Both the position numbers and the translations under genes were made by a program. The notes under the pieces were generated by a model. It searched no databases. It saw nothing but the letters and a program-made list of their open reading frames with translations, and was not told the origin of the DNA. A DNA stretch of 64,000 bases from Lepas anatifera (taxonomy: Eukaryota; Arthropoda; Thecostraca; Lepadidae): NCBI GenBank assembly GCA_034440635.1, contig JAOTON010001525.1, forward strand, positions 62,001 through 126,000, written 5' to 3'. This document shows, in pieces, positions 32,401 through 44,503 of the stretch. The stretch's first letter is position 1, and each line of letters begins with the position of its first letter.

Positions 32401-34590
32401 GAATATGCTCAAAATACGCCTCCCCGGTCAGCAGCAGCCTGGGTCCGTCCCCCCTGCGAAAATTTCGTGGCGGCGCCCCTGCTTCTTAGGAAATACAAAT
32501 GTGTGATAACTGAAAAGTGTTGTCCCAATTTCTTACTCCTACCCAATTTCAAAATTCTGTTATTCTATTCATGGTGTGTTTTATAGCACACAAATAATAC
32601 ATTGTTGTTTTGATTTAAAACACCAGTCGCATTAAAAAATCAGAATTTTGCTATGGCCTAGCTTCAGTTTTTTCGACCCAAAAATCACCCCCCTGAGCAA
32701 GGCTCTCCTGTACAGGTAAACACTCCCGTCTGACTTTTTGTCTCCCCCCCACTTTCTCTCTCTCTCCTCGGTAGTTTAGTCATTTTAAAATTCCCACATA
32801 TTTATTCTCGGGAACGTTTGCAATCCCGAATCAGCTATTTTCGTCTCATTACCAAAATATTATTTTATAAAACAAGTTGTTATTTCTCTGGGTAATGGAA
32901 TACAAAAGTTACCGAAATATCATCGATCATGATTGGATAATTGGTCGGGTGAATTCTGATGCCTTCGAGCTCAGTTTGGTGATTGTAAAAGCACTGATCA
33001 TGGTTTTTGAGGGACAGCAAATTGTTAGACTGACTTAAAATGATGGAACATCAGCTGCTAGATTTCACTTCTGGGTACGAGGAGGTACGAGGCACTCTTA
33101 TAGATTGCTGGCAGTTTTTCAAAGACAAAAACTCATTGAAACATCCTTGTAGCTGACCTCTCGCTTGCTTAGATTATCGATCCAATAAGAGAACACCTTG
33201 CTGAGATTACTGAATGTGGGGGGCGGTAAAAACCGAACCAGTTTTGATGCCCGGGATCATGTAATATTAGTAAGGGTCACTACCATTATTTTTCTTTACA
33301 ATGCCTTCATATTTCCACATTCCAAATACTTGATTTGAAAACACGTTAGTCAAAGTCCATGAAAACTCTATGACTGTGGTGGATCCAGAAGGGAGGGGCA
33401 AAAAGGAATTCAAACCCCCCCAACGGAAAAGCTCGGAATAAACTACGCTTTTGCACTCCCCTCCCCACACATACGCAAACAAACACACACAGCGATCGAC
33501 CTTCTTTTTGCCCCGACTCCTCTTGAGTTTATAAGCAATATTTTTGTTCCATTAACTCTAAACTTCAAACAGAACCAGACAACTTTGGTGTAAACATTGG
33601 GCTATGGATAACAAAAACCAACCATCTTGTGTGTATATTTTTCACCCCGTCACGGTTTTGTTTGCCTTTCGCCTTGGATATCCCCAAAAGTCACCGTCAA
33701 GTTATATTGCAGCAACATTTTTCACAGCGTGACGTTTTTTTGTTGCGACTTTGGCTTGCCCCCAAAACCGACCGGCTAGATCCGGCACTGCTCAATGAGA
33801 CGTCCTTGTCCACTCAGCAGGGCCTGAGCAGCTGGATCATGTCCCCAGTCGGCTGCCACGTGACTGGCGCTCGCCCGGGGCGCAGAGGCACCGGTCACGC
33901 CGGTAAACAGGTGTCCGTGTGCCAGTGGCGTGGCCAGGGATGACCAGGCTATAGGCTCTCCTTTTGTTCAATATTTCCTATCCACGTTCGTGAATGTATT
34001 CACTTTGACTTCAAACTGCAGATTCTCTGCTATCAACTACCTTGATGAATTTCTTGCTATGCCACTGCTCCTGTCCCATTCACCAAAGCATGAATGAACA
34101 GACCTACCACAGCAACCACTCATGCGAATCTGGTACTGCCAGTGCCATCTTTTGGGAAAGTTTTATAAAACTTGAAATAACTTTTTCGCCGAGCCTTTTT
34201 TATTTTGATTCTGTGTGGAAATTGTATAGAGGAGATAGCCGCAAAACTCTGTTATTTCCGTTTTTCCGATTTTTACCCTGAATTTTTGGAAAACGCTTTC
34301 AAATTTCAGCTTCTCATATCTTTCTTATAAGACAAAAATTAAAAAAGTACAACAGAGTTGTGGAGACTGGCTCCTAGAACATAGGCCCACCCACACTTTT
34401 TCAATAATTATATCTTGTAAAAATTATTCAAACTTTAAGTTTGAGAAATTTGAAAAAGAAAGTCAAATTTTACAAAAACTAGAAATTCATCAGGCCTGAA
34501 AATCAACTACCGTAAGGATACACTTGTTAACTACTTCTGGTGAAAATATCACGACGATAGCCACGTTACTTTACGAGATATTTCACGAAA
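32401..34590. other. No gene recognised
   Basis: AT-rich with simple C and CT runs (32743-32765) and a GC-richer block at 33770-33945. That block has an open plus-strand frame (33629-33943) without recognisable domain or clear splice sites. Confidence 0.35.
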
Positions 34591-34599
34591 TATGCTCCC

Positions 34600-35455
34600 A
34601 TAGGGTTAACATTGATAACGCACCCTTAAGTTGATACCAAAAAGTCTGACTTGTGAACTTCGAAAGGTCACCTTAGGTCAAATAAGCATTTTTGGTGTTT
34701 TACTCTATAGATTTTGAATAAACAAAGATAGAACCTTTATTTTGTCACCAAAGTGTTTGTATAGTCCCTACAGGTCAAATTGTATAAATAATTACTATAC
34801 CAGGTCAAGTTGGTTCAGACCGTTGACCTATGATATTGGGCTGTATTTGTGTGGATAAAGGTGAGAATACCTTCATATTATCCAAATCAAAGTAGCCTAG
34901 GTCCCTTTTTAGGTTCATCTTACAATTTTGGATCTGTGACTTCTCAGATGTTATCTGGAGCTACTAGCAGTTTTCAGACTTAGGTCAATAGCATGCAACG
35001 CATGCAATGATACAGCTTTTATGTTTATACCATTGCGTTTGGATTGATATTCCAAGGCGATTGATATGAATATGGACTATGCTAGGTCAAAAAGTGATCT
35101 TGACCTGACCTGAGTTCAGGTCATTTGTGTTTGGATCTAGTATGGTCACATTATACAATCATCCGATTCGCCGTGACGAGAGACAGCAAATAGTGCCTAC
35201 AAAATAATTCTAACACAACGCTGTCAGACGCTAGAGCCCAAAAACTTTGTTCAAAATGCCAGCTTATTTTACCGGTCATGGCCTCAATATTGACCTGAGC
35301 CAAAAAGTCACCGATATAGTTTCCTCGTGAATTTGTATGAACTATCCACCAGCTTTCGCGTTTCTCGCAATCCCGCACAGGGGCCGAGTTCGAGAGGGGG
35401 TGTTCACCCCCGCCAGAGTGAAGGTGGCTCAGAGGCCCACGGGGCGCTGGTTATC
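34600..35455 (+). mobile_element. TTAA MITE, subfamily I, left part missing
   Basis: From about 34630 it follows the second half of 13113-14318: TGATACCAAAA, AAAGGTCACCTTAGGTCAAA, TTTTGTCACCAAAGTGTTTG, GACCGTTGACC. It ends in a degraded G/C-rich terminus with GGGGTG..CACCCCC and GAAGGTGGCTC near 35396-35435. A TTAAC lies at 34606 before a short unrelated stretch. More diverged than the other copies. Confidence 0.7.
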
Positions 35456-35499
35456 TGATTGGGTTCGCAAAAAAATACTTTAAATGGGTATAGAACATA

Positions 35500-35602
35500 A
35501 AATTGGTCGCCCCCAGCCAGACTAAAAATAACGCCCCCTGGTCATGCAAGTGGCGCCCCCAGTGCTGCGGCCCCCTAGCGAAAATTCCTGGATCCGCCCC
35601 TG
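35500..35602. repeat. hAT-like element end
   Basis: Ends CCTGGATCCGCCCCTG at 35587-35602, a terminus type (CAGGGGCGGATCC read inward) common in hAT-like non-autonomous elements. The other end was not found. Confidence 0.4.
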
Positions 35603-36238
35603 GCTGGCTAATGCAAAAACTGAGTTACACTCAATATGTCAAAAATCCTCTCATTCACAAGAAATTGCCTCAATCATCAAGTTTGAAGGTGCATAGGTAC
35701 CTACTTAGGCTGGTAAGCAGGACGAGCTTCAATCACCTGTAAGGGTATGGTTGGTCTCCTCTCGAGCAGTGATCTCAGGTCGGGACCGTCGGCTGCGAAG
35801 CTGGGCAGGCGCCTAGGGCAGGCGCAGTCAGCTGATACCGATTGATGCAAATTGCTGTTGGCTCACTTCAAAACCCAACTAGGGATGAAAATTTATCCGG
35901 CTGTACCCCAAAGGCCGTAATGAGCTCGGTTTGATGAATAAGGGGCAGTGAAGGTTCGGTTTTAGTATTTCAAGTGTGGAGACCATGGTGTTATTAACAG
36001 GAACTTGTAGTGTCAGATCCAAGTTTTCTCTTTGTAGGGGAAGAAGGTGGCATTTAGACCAGAATCTATGAGGTGCCGTGAGTGGCCAGGGTTTTGCTAG
36101 AGTTGTAGTGTATGGGAATAAGTAAGGGACAAAATGCGAATGTACTTTTGAAGGGAATGCAGTTTTTCGAATCCGGGCAACGCAGCCACTAAGATGCCAA
36201 TGCTCGCACCATTGGAATGGGACTAGCAACCCTTGAAA

Positions 36239-36560
36239 AAAACCATCACGATTTTCCTGGTGGTCTGGTGGTTTCTGATGGTTTCTGGTGGTCACTCTGA
36301 TGGTCTGGTGATCTGCCTGGTGGTTTCTGGTGGTCATTCTGATGGTCTGGTGGTCTGCCTGGTGGTTTCTGGTGGTCATCCTGATGGTCTGGTGGTCTGC
36401 CTGGTGGCTTCTGGTGGTAATTCCTGATGGTCCGGTGTTCAGTGTCTGATGGTCTGGTGGTTTCTGGTGGTCAATGTTTCATGGTCTGATGGTCACCCTG
36501 GTGGCCTGGTGGTCAGTATCTGAAGGTCTGATGGTTTATGGTGGTCATCCTGGTGGTCTG
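36239..36560. repeat. GGT-rich minisatellite
   Basis: Imperfect repeats of GGTCTGGTGGT and TTCTGGTGGTCA, with a higher-order unit of about 45-50 bp (GGTCTGCCTGGTGGTTTCTGG) present about three times at 36305-36420 before degrading. A 166-codon minus-strand frame through it (36379-35879) is a by-product of the repeat. Confidence 0.85.
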
Positions 36561-37141
36561 GTAGCCCCGTCTGTGCAATCTTGTTTATTAAAAAAAACTT
36601 AATATATATTCTTAAATCAAATACTTATGGTTCCAAATGCTTTATTTTCAAAAGAAAAAACGAAGAAGCGAATGGCTATGGGAGCAGGTAAGAGAGTTCG
36701 CTGTTGTGCTCTGCCGCGGAACGCTTCCACTCCTCTCGCGCCGCGGCTCGGGGGCGCGCTGCTGGCGCCGCGTCTCCCCTCCGCGCCCGACCGCGCCTCG
36801 GGCGGTTGCGCGGGGACGGCTGTCTTTTGTATGGTATGGGCGCATTCCGTTAGGGTTGGCGGGGCCAGCCCCCATCGAAGTTAGTTGGCAGCACGGGCTT
36901 GATAATTCCTCTGTCCCATTGACATCGCATGTTAAAATGTTCATTTTGGAAGGTCTCCAGATCGCAAATTTGGGTGGTCCCAGAAACAAATTGCATATCA
37001 TCTGAAAGCACCATCAATTTTCTTTTGGGTTCCGAAGTCGGTTTTACAATGCCCACAAAAACCTTCCCACAGGAGAGCAAAAACTGACTCGATGTCGCGC
37101 CAATACCGACCCTCCCTCCCCCAGCGGGCGGCCGCGCACGC
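36561..37141. other. GC-rich, CpG-rich block at 36690-36850; no gene recognised
   Basis: After AT-rich sequence comes a sharply GC-rich block with many CpG (GCGCCGCGGCTCGGGGGCGC). It may be a CpG-rich promoter or exon, but no start, donor or domain could be fixed. Confidence 0.35.
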
Positions 37142-37214
37142 GTCACCGTAGCGCAACTGGTGGAGCGTTCGCTTGCCACGCAATAGGTCACGAGTTCGAA
37201 ACTGCGTGGGAGCA
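37142..37214 (+). tRNA. tRNA-like sequence, probably SINE head or tRNA pseudogene
   Basis: An A-box match TAGCGCAACTGG is followed by a B-box-like AGTTCGAAACT flanked by CACG and CGTG. The D arm can pair (GCGC with GCGT), but the anticodon stem (around TTGCCAC) and the acceptor stem pair poorly. It is therefore not a convincing functional tRNA; a tRNA-derived SINE head or decayed gene is likelier. Confidence 0.35.
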
Positions 37215-38528
37215 CTTTAACAAATTCTTTTCAACCATGTCTTGAAACTCAATTGCTTTCGCGTGTTATTGTAAACCGATGTTAATAGAAACTTTTTGTT
37301 CTTCAGAATATTTCCTTTTCGTGTTTACTGGGCAGAATTAACCTCATAGCCAAAATACAAACTCGCCGAGCAGTGCCTTCGGAGCACGGATGGAGATGGA
37401 GGGAGGAGGTGGGAGTCAGAAGCCCCAAGATTTTGGGTCTCCCACAGGGGCGCAGCCAAAGGGGGCACAGGGAGCACATGACCTCATCGATGCCAGAGTG
37501 CCCCTTTGATCGCTAGGCGGTGTACCGTTTGGGCTGTGCCGCTCGAAATTTAGTGTACTTCGCCGTTGATCCTAGATGCAAGTAGACCACATGTAGCAAT
37601 TGAAACTATTATTAGACAATTTACAACTATTTTTGGCCAGCTAGGGAATTCTGTCGCGTTTCATGGTACCCGGGAAGAGTATGGGCACCTAATACGCGTC
37701 CAGATAATGCCTCATCGTCGCCAATAATCGTATGGGCGAAGGCATTCTGGTGCCCATTGAGCTCACTTGGTGCCGCCTGAGCTGGTCAAAGGCCATATGA
37801 ACCCATCTAAAGCCAATTGAGCTACTCTGATGACCCCATATCTGGAGGCCAATGAGCTAGTCTATTCCCTGGGGAAAATTGAGCTGTTCTGGAGGGGGGG
37901 GGCTCTGATCCACATCATTGTTGCCCTGAGCTGGTCTTGAATAGATGTGAAATAAAAACACAAGGCCAACTACCATCATCTCGGGGGGCCACTGAGCTAT
38001 ATTCTAGTCCCTGGTTGCACAGCTGGGGGACAGCTGCCTTGTGGGGCTCTGTCACACTAGGTGGTCCCCGGGCTGGTCTTGAATAGAGGATCACCATAAA
38101 TGCAAGACAGTTTTTGAAAAATCTTAAAATATTATATATCTACAGGTCATAGGGACATCCCTATGGTCATAGAGGAATAGGGGTATACAGGGGATATGAC
38201 CCTCCAAGGCATATGGGCAGCCAGTGAACAAAATGAGGCAGCTGACTCGATCAGGTAGTTCGGGAAAATACAATCCCAACATTAATGGCTCTTACAGTAA
38301 AAATAACCACCTAACTTTGCCTTGAATTGAGGGATATTTCCCAATAAAATCTACAATCTGGCGGGTTGAAGGAGGGGCGACTGGAATCACCGGTCAGGGC
38401 AGAGGCCGCAGGAAGCTAAGGCTTAGATAGATAACATATTTTTGCAGGCAGTGTTTAAACCGATGGTGTTGGAAGGGTCGGCATGAAACGGGAAGGCTTG
38501 TGAAACCTGACGTCGCTCCCTGCTAACC
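37215..38528. other. No gene recognised
   Basis: Recurrent GAGCT words at irregular spacing between about 37757 and 38000 (TGAGCTCACTTGG, TGAGCTGGTC, TGAGCTAGTC) hint at a decayed tandem repeat of roughly 30-40 bp. Upstream of 38529 the sequence may be promoter and 5' UTR of the exon there. Confidence 0.35.
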
Positions 38529-38603
38529 ATGGATGTGAGACGATTTAACACTCAGCGAGCCATTCCAAACGGTGCACAGACTCCCACTCCATATCCCGAA
38601 ATG
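38529..38603 (+). CDS. Candidate first coding exon of an unrecognised host gene
   Basis: ATG at 38529 in a good start context (AACCATGG) opens 25 codons (MDVRRFNTQRAIPNGAQ...). It ends exactly at a consensus 5' splice site, ATG|GTGAGT, with GT at 38604. The exon is 75 nt, phase 0. Pro/Thr-rich toward the end. No family recognised. A possible downstream exon of the same strand and phase is at 39929-40036. Confidence 0.5.
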
Positions 38604-38863
38604 GTGAGTTTGTCAATTCATGTGTTCACTATTACATATGTGCACTGTTAAGACTAGCAGCACGGGTAAGTGCACACAAAGGTCCAGGCGTTCATGGCCC
38701 ATAAGGTACCCTCCCACAACACATATGGATGAAAACCGATATGCAAACCACATGCGCAAAAACCAGAAGTACAGACATATAGATCACTAGTGCAGAATAA
38801 AAGACAAGGAACAAAACAAAATACGCACAAACACACGATGACTGTGGCATCCAGCGTGTCTAA

Positions 38864-38970
38864 GGAGAGAGTGAGAGAGCTCTCACTCTCTGAGAGAGGA
38901 GAGAGTGAGAGCAGGGAAAGAGACAGGTGGGAAGAAAGGTGAGGAGCACGAGGACGAGGACGAGGACGAG

Positions 38971-39010
<40 letters not shown>
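38864..39010. repeat. GA-rich microsatellite with an internal palindrome
   Basis: An inverted GAGAGTGAGAG / CTCTCACTCTC around 38866-38892 is followed by purine-rich sequence, about five GACGAG units near 38947-38975 and a (GA)n run of about 18 units to 39010. Long purine tracts of this kind can form triplex or hairpin DNA. Confidence 0.9.
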
Positions 39011-39014
<4 letters not shown>

Positions 39015-39375
39015 TGAAGACAGGTAGGTTAGTGACAAAACTTGTAGCTTGCCGAGACACTACGAACAAGGCTAGTGAGCATAATTTTGCTGTTATCTAG
39101 AATTTCTGAGTGACAAGGGTTTGCCTCAATACTGGCTTAGAACAATTTTCTTGATTACTTTCTTAAAGAATACTTTGTTGCGAGGTATGTCATTAATATC
39201 GCTTATGTTTGATGCTACGGTCTGATGTTCGATGCTAAATCTGATCTTTTAAAGGCAACTGCAGACAATCAACTGCAAAAAGACACTGAGGTTGAAAAAA
39301 ATATAATTTCATCAACTAGAAGCAGACAGCGCACATACTAAATATTATGATCAGAGAAAGCTTTGCATTATTTTT

Positions 39376-39845
39376 CAGGTGTGATTGTGGGGGTCCCCTT
39401 ACACTGCAGGCTGTGTGAACTGACCTTGCCCACAAATGTTCTAAGCCTAATTTGCACTGTGCCTGCTGCAGGTGCAATGATATCATTTGTTGGGTTTATC
39501 ATGTATTGCCATTTTATTTTTTTTCTCATCATAGGATTAAGCAGTGTGTGTGTTGGAAGTGTTTAAATTCCCAAAAGAAATGATCAGGATCAGATTGATG
39601 TGACTCAATGTAGAGGGGAGGCTGGTGATGCTCCAGGAAGAAAAAAGCTTATGTTTGCATGCTTCAAATTTTTTCCAGTATGTGATTGTGGCTCCCTCTT
39701 GTACTGTGGATTGTGTGCATTGGATTTATCATGCTGTGCAATTGTGTGTTTTCCTCAGCATAGGATTAAGCAATGTCTGTGTGTTGAAAAGGTGTTTGTG
39801 CATTCCCAAAATATATCAATATCAGATTGATGTAGCTCAATAGAG
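39376..39845. repeat. Imperfect tandem duplication, about 230-300 bp unit
   Basis: The order GTGATTGTGG, CTGTGTG/TTGTGTG, ATAGGATTAAGCA(G/A)TG and GATCAGATTGATGT occurs once from 39378 and again from 39683. In both copies an AG acceptor-like CAG precedes the first landmark. Could be a duplicated intronic segment; no stable open frame spans both. Confidence 0.6.
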
Positions 39846-39928
39846 ACGGAAGGAGGTAGGTAACATGCTACGAAGTAAAACCAACAGTTTCGAGATCACA
39901 TAATATTATACCTTTAGCATTGCTTCAG

Positions 39929-40036
39929 GGGAAGATTGATTTATTTCTTGCTATTCCTGGATCTTGGGACATATTGAGAAACAAGGCCAGAGAGTGGAGA
40001 CATCTGCCAGATGATCACCAGATTTTATGCATCAGG
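39929..40036 (+). CDS. Candidate internal exon (36 codons, phase 0)
   Basis: Preceded by a pyrimidine-containing acceptor (TTTAGCATTGCTTCAG) and followed by a donor AGG|GTAAAC. The frame is open throughout and reads like protein (KIDLFLAIPGSWDILR, then NKAREWRHLPDDHQ). 108 nt, phase 0, compatible with the candidate first exon at 38529. Function unknown; a chance exon cannot be excluded. Confidence 0.35.
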
Positions 40037-40410
40037 GTAAACCCACCATAAATAAAAAGATGAAAATAAAGAAGTGCAGGCAGACCTGGAAAAACAAGGG
40101 TGTGCAAGCGACCTTCCTCGGGAATCATTGTAAGCCATGGAACTTAATAAAACCCACTTTCTATGCTGAAAAATTAATTTACCATAGAGCCAGAGATGAC
40201 CACATTTTACCCAGCTTTAAGGAAATGTTCAGAAACATAAGTGACAGCATAATTCATTCACTTTGATTTGTAAATTTACCCAAAGTTTATGTGTCTACCA
40301 CAATCTCCTGCAGTCACAATCTTCTGAGCATACCTAAGGGCTGACCAAATGGAAATAATATATTGTAGAAATCCACCAGATTTCACAAACTGGGTTATTT
40401 TGAAGCACAC

Positions 40411-40485
40411 CTTTTGTTGGCGAATGCTTCTTATCTTCATCTTGGCTGCAGCATACACGTTTCTCATGTTACAGGTAACACATAT
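40411..40485 (-). CDS. Candidate exon on the minus strand (25 codons)
   Basis: On the minus strand an acceptor (CCTTCATTGACAG) precedes a 75-nt open stretch (ICVTCNMRNVYAAAKMK, then IRSIRQQK) that ends at AAG|GTGTGC. Phase 0 at both ends. It lies opposite to the plus-strand exons nearby, so at least one set may be spurious. Confidence 0.3.
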
Positions 40486-42012
40486 CTGTCAATGAAGGGG
40501 CTCTCAACAGAAAAACAGTGAAACAGAGAGAACCCAAGCAGAATTTCAGCAAGAAATTTAATAACAACAAATAAACACTGCTACTGCTGGAACCACCTCA
40601 CTCCTCCACAACAATCAACAATCATCCAGCGAGCAAGCGCAGGCGAGGCGCGAGGAAAAGAACCGAGAGCCACTCGATGGAAAAAATGCCGCCTACAACT
40701 TGTTTTTTTTTAGAGTCCGTCTTTTGGAGGAGTTATCATATGACAGCACGAAACTTCGGGCTACCCATTATCTACTACCCTGGGCGGGGCAGTCAGTCGC
40801 AGAAGGAAACTGGTCGAGGTGAAGTGGTCATACTGTGACGAGGAGTCCGTAAGTAATGAGGATATTTACTGCTGGGTGCATCGCTAATAGTCGGCCCTGA
40901 CCGAATTGCGTTACATTTGTTAACAATGTAAGGTAGGATTTAAGACAGAGTAGGGAAGATGTGAAAAATGTGGCTTATTATTCGTGAGTTGCGCCCTCTG
41001 GTCGGGGCGGGGGCGAGGGCGACGGTCGCCATCGGAATGCGAGGATCATCCCATATATAAGTGATACACATTGTCTCCGAATGCTTTTACCGTGTGCGAG
41101 TGTTTCGTTACCATGTGCGAGTTTTTTTACCGTTTTGCTGCATATGTTTTTCTTCCACTCTCTTCCTACCGCGGGAACTTTCTTACAATTTGTATATACT
41201 GTTTTAACCTGATCGTGTTTTATTCTGCAATATTCTTGTATGGACGTAAAACCATACAATGCAGATACGACACGAGGAGCTGCCACCTTATCAAACATCC
41301 GAGTTATTCGGCTGCAATGCAACGCATCTCCGGCGTGAGTAAGTACCCATTCGGGCCACATTCGGATAACCCACGCAGACTTCCTTGATTTGACTAGTTG
41401 ATTTTATTAAGGAAATTGTATTTTTGCTTACAGCGGATGTGAAAAGCCTGGTTACGCCTCTGTTTGTAAAGGATTTATAAACATCCTGGTGATATTGTCC
41501 ATATCATGCGGTTTTCATCTTCGACAGATACCTAAATGCTCACCTCGACTTCTGCTCACCGCGACTTCGTTAACACTGTCGTTAAAATACCCAAAGGTAC
41601 AGTAACCCGCAATTGAAATTGCCATGACTAGGCTCGACTGGTTTAGGATGGATATCTCGCATCCTATGGTGCCTATAGGTTTACAAACGAGTTCACCATG
41701 TGTATTTTTTTCAAGAGCTTTCCAGTGGTAACCATTATTTCCTAATCTGACGCCTGCGGGAGAAAATATTACACAATTACTGATTTTGCTGCATTCTGAC
41801 GGGGTAGTCTTCGGCTGACTTGCCACCGCCTCTGAAAATCCCTGACCCTCTCGCCCATACCTGGACCACGTGACCTCACAGATGAATGGGCGGTTGGCAT
41901 TGCGCCAACTCATTCAACCCTCTCACAAATCTCGTTGTGTGTGAGGGGCACTCGTACTGCAATTGCTCACACTGTGTTGCTGTGTGCTTTACAACTGGCG
42001 TCAATGACCTGG
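40486..42012. other. No gene recognised
   Basis: Includes a 132-codon minus-strand open frame (41913-41515) and a 127-codon one (41361-40978). Neither shows a known domain or a convincing start. GGAGTCCGTAAGTAATGAG near 40841-40860 looks like an exon end with a donor on the plus strand, but no upstream frame could be fixed. Confidence 0.3.
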
Positions 42013-42165
42013 GGCACTGCAGTGGCAGAACCACGAGTTACTTTTTGAGTGGGGGGGGCAATATCCAATAAGATGGTCACAGATGGGGCAAACCATCGGA
42101 ATATATTTTGCTGCTTAGAAGCAAACGAATTTTCCCTCCTGGATCCGTCCTTGTGCTTGGGTTGC
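42013..42165. mobile_element. Possible short hAT-like MITE
   Basis: The left end CAGTGGCAGAACCACGAG and the inverted right end CTCCTGGATCCGTCCTTG pair in about 11 of 18 positions; G-rich sequence follows the left end. No clear 8-bp duplication, so this is tentative. Confidence 0.4.
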
Positions 42166-42249
42166 GAAACATGTAAGCTGTTACTGGCTGCCGGGGCTCC
42201 CCTCACCTGTCTGTTTATTTAGAGAGGATTCTGGTAAAACTGTAAAACC

Positions 42250-43080
42250 CACGACCCCAGCTATTGAGGTTTACTCGTGGTTTCACTCCCGCATCGGATT
42301 TCCCCATTTTATTTCATCAGCCAGTCTTGGATTTGAGTATCACCCGGCGGGGCCGTGCACGGGGAGCGACCTTAGGGTCGAGAACTCTGCCCGTGTCTCA
42401 CGGTCTGACCCCGCCCCTGTCCTGAAATAGACAAAAGAGACACGCACACCACGATCCAAGACCGTGGGCGAGACTCGGATCCCATCAAGCCATTGACGTG
42501 GCCTGGCCCCCGGAAGCCGAACGAACCCCTTAAAGGAAAGGGGACTCTGCCACCGTCACACAATCCAGGACTCACCCGGCCCCGGGTTATCACGCTTGTC
42601 AGCGCCTGCAGCCACGAACTGAGTACGGACCACCCACCCCGGCATTCCTCGCATTACGTGAGCCCGGTCTGCGACGCTAGATCCCGTCGGATCCTGGTAC
42701 TAGTATAGATATAACACGCTTACATTCCTTTGAGCTTTCACCCGCGGCTACCGCGCTGGCCAGTCACGGTATAACGACGAAGCGCTCCACTCGCAGCCCT
42801 CGTCAGGGTCGACTCGATGGTCGTAAAAGAAGCGTGAAATCTAAGCAATGACCAGCGTGCAGCCGGGATACCACGAGGCGCAAGAGGATTAGAGGTCCCG
42901 TCAGACCTACAACCGGTCCCCGCATCAGACAAGTGGTGATCACGGCCCCCTTTTTAGCGTCTGCCACACGCCAAACGGTTTGACGGCCCTGGACCACGTT
43001 TAGGCACAGTTCTGTGTGAAATGATGTCTCTCTCCTGCCCCTATACCCCGCCAGGCAGGGCATTTTTTAAGGAAAAGTCA
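42250..43080. other. GC-rich block, not recognised
   Basis: A sharply GC- and CpG-richer stretch than its neighbours, low in repeats. Open frames on the minus strand (43063-42803 and 42593-42372) are GC-driven. I compared it from memory with 5S, 18S and 28S rRNA landmarks and saw no match. It may be a CpG island or an exon-bearing region. Confidence 0.3.
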
Positions 43081-43119
43081 GTGGGGGGCATTTCTTGTGC
43101 TGACTAATATAGTGTCTTC

Positions 43120-43127
43120 AGGGGATC
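43120..43127. repeat. 8-bp target duplication, left copy
   Basis: AGGGGATC directly before the hAT MITE and again at 43430-43437 directly after it. Confidence 0.85.
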
Positions 43128-43429
43128 CAGGGGCGGACGCAGACCCGAGTTTGGGGGGGGCAAACCCATGCCTGCCTCTCCTCCTGGAGGGGGGGATGGG
43201 ACGTGCATTTTGGGTGCTCGACAGACCTAGTATAAGCTACCTCTCCGAGTACATTATTGCTCTCCTGGGGGGAGGGATGGGGGAGCCAATATCTTTTGCA
43301 GGACAGACCTAGTATAAGCACCTTTTTTCAAAAATGTCTCCGGACTTTGGGGGCCCAAAGATAGTTTAGCCCCACTCCAGTGCTTTGGAGGGGCCATGGC
43401 CAGAATGCCTCCCACTGCGTCCGCCAATG
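43128..43429 (+). mobile_element. Non-autonomous hAT MITE (302 bp) with 8-bp duplication
   Basis: The left end CAGGGGCGGACGCAG and the inverted right end (CATTGGCGGACGCAG read inward) form 15-bp terminal inverted repeats with two mismatches. The exact 8-bp duplication AGGGGATC on both sides is diagnostic of hAT transposition. Inside, CAGACCTAGTATAAGC occurs twice (near 43223 and 43306), an internal direct repeat of about 83 bp. No coding capacity. Confidence 0.85.
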
Positions 43430-43437
43430 AGGGGATC
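43430..43437. repeat. 8-bp target duplication, right copy
   Basis: AGGGGATC; partner of 43120-43127. Confidence 0.85.
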
Positions 43438-44503
43438 AAGATCCCATTTTGAGGGATTGAATAAAACTTTGACGCGTTAGTGTTGAAGATAGTTTCTTAA
43501 TTTTTGGGTTATTCCATGTCTAGAGATTATAGATGCTGCCCAGGGCTGCCAGGTTTTTTCGACGGGAAAGGTCAAACCGAGTTGAAAAAGGGCCAAAGAG
43601 GGGCAAAATTTTATTTCCACTAAAATCGCCAAATAAACACCACAAAAGCCAGATTTGAGGCTAAAATGACCACTTGCGATAGTCATCAACCCGCAGAAAA
43701 AACGACTTGTATCACTGCGCTGTGGGGCGGGGCGGGACAAAAGTCGCATGTTGATCAATTTTTGACTTTGATGATACTAGTGAAAGTGGCCATTTCTGAT
43801 AACTGCAATACCCCTGGCATGCATAACAGCTACTTTTGATGTATTTTCGATAGTTGTTTCTAAGTTATTGCACTTTGAATCAGCCCCCGCCTGTGACCGT
43901 GTTTTCTTCCAGGTGAAATGTAGATAAAACATTTGTTTGTAATAGCGACATCATTGGACGACACAAACGATGTCAACAGTGTCGATGATACACTTGGACC
44001 AAGAGAGCGTTCTGACAAATATTGGGGAACCTGTCTCTTCTGTCCGTGGTAAGGGGGGCAATTCTTTAAGGATAGGTATGCACAGAAACACATGGGAAAC
44101 CGAAAAAAATAGGATTTTTTCAATCCGATTTAAAATCTGGCTAGCATGGTGTTATAGCCTGATCTTTCTGCTATCCTGCGGTTTCAAAATATTCTGCGTC
44201 CAGCTGCGTTTTTCCTATATTCTATACTTATTCCAAATCTTGTGTTTCACATTTTTTCAGAGATTTTCACACGCTTTGACCTCTTGGATAGCCTCCTAAA
44301 CACCTCTCATTGCAAGAGTATTCGAACTGTGCGCCCAGAAGATGTTTTAAAAATATTTATCTGACTTTAGGTTTATATCTGCTGCGATGCAGTCCCTTTA
44401 GAAATTAAAAACTTCGGGACAAATTTAAGGAAACCTTGGGAAGGAGTATCCCGTTCAAGGGCACGCATGTTTTCCAGTCAGCCTGTGTGACTCTCTGAGC
44501 CCG
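43438..44503. other. No gene recognised
   Basis: Unremarkable AT-leaning DNA. A plus-strand frame at 43970-44299 has a hydrophobic run but no recognisable identity. Confidence 0.4.

Noticed and set aside
35879..36379. 166-codon minus-strand frame with repeated HQADHQTIR-like units
   Set aside because: The repeats are simply the GGT-rich minisatellite read backwards; the non-repeat part shows no domain.
37142..37214. Functional tRNA gene
   Set aside because: A and B boxes are present, but the acceptor and anticodon stems do not pair well; kept only as tRNA-like.
42250..43080. GC-rich block as rRNA gene
   Set aside because: No landmark of 5S, 18S, 5.8S or 28S rRNA was recognised, and the length and context do not fit.
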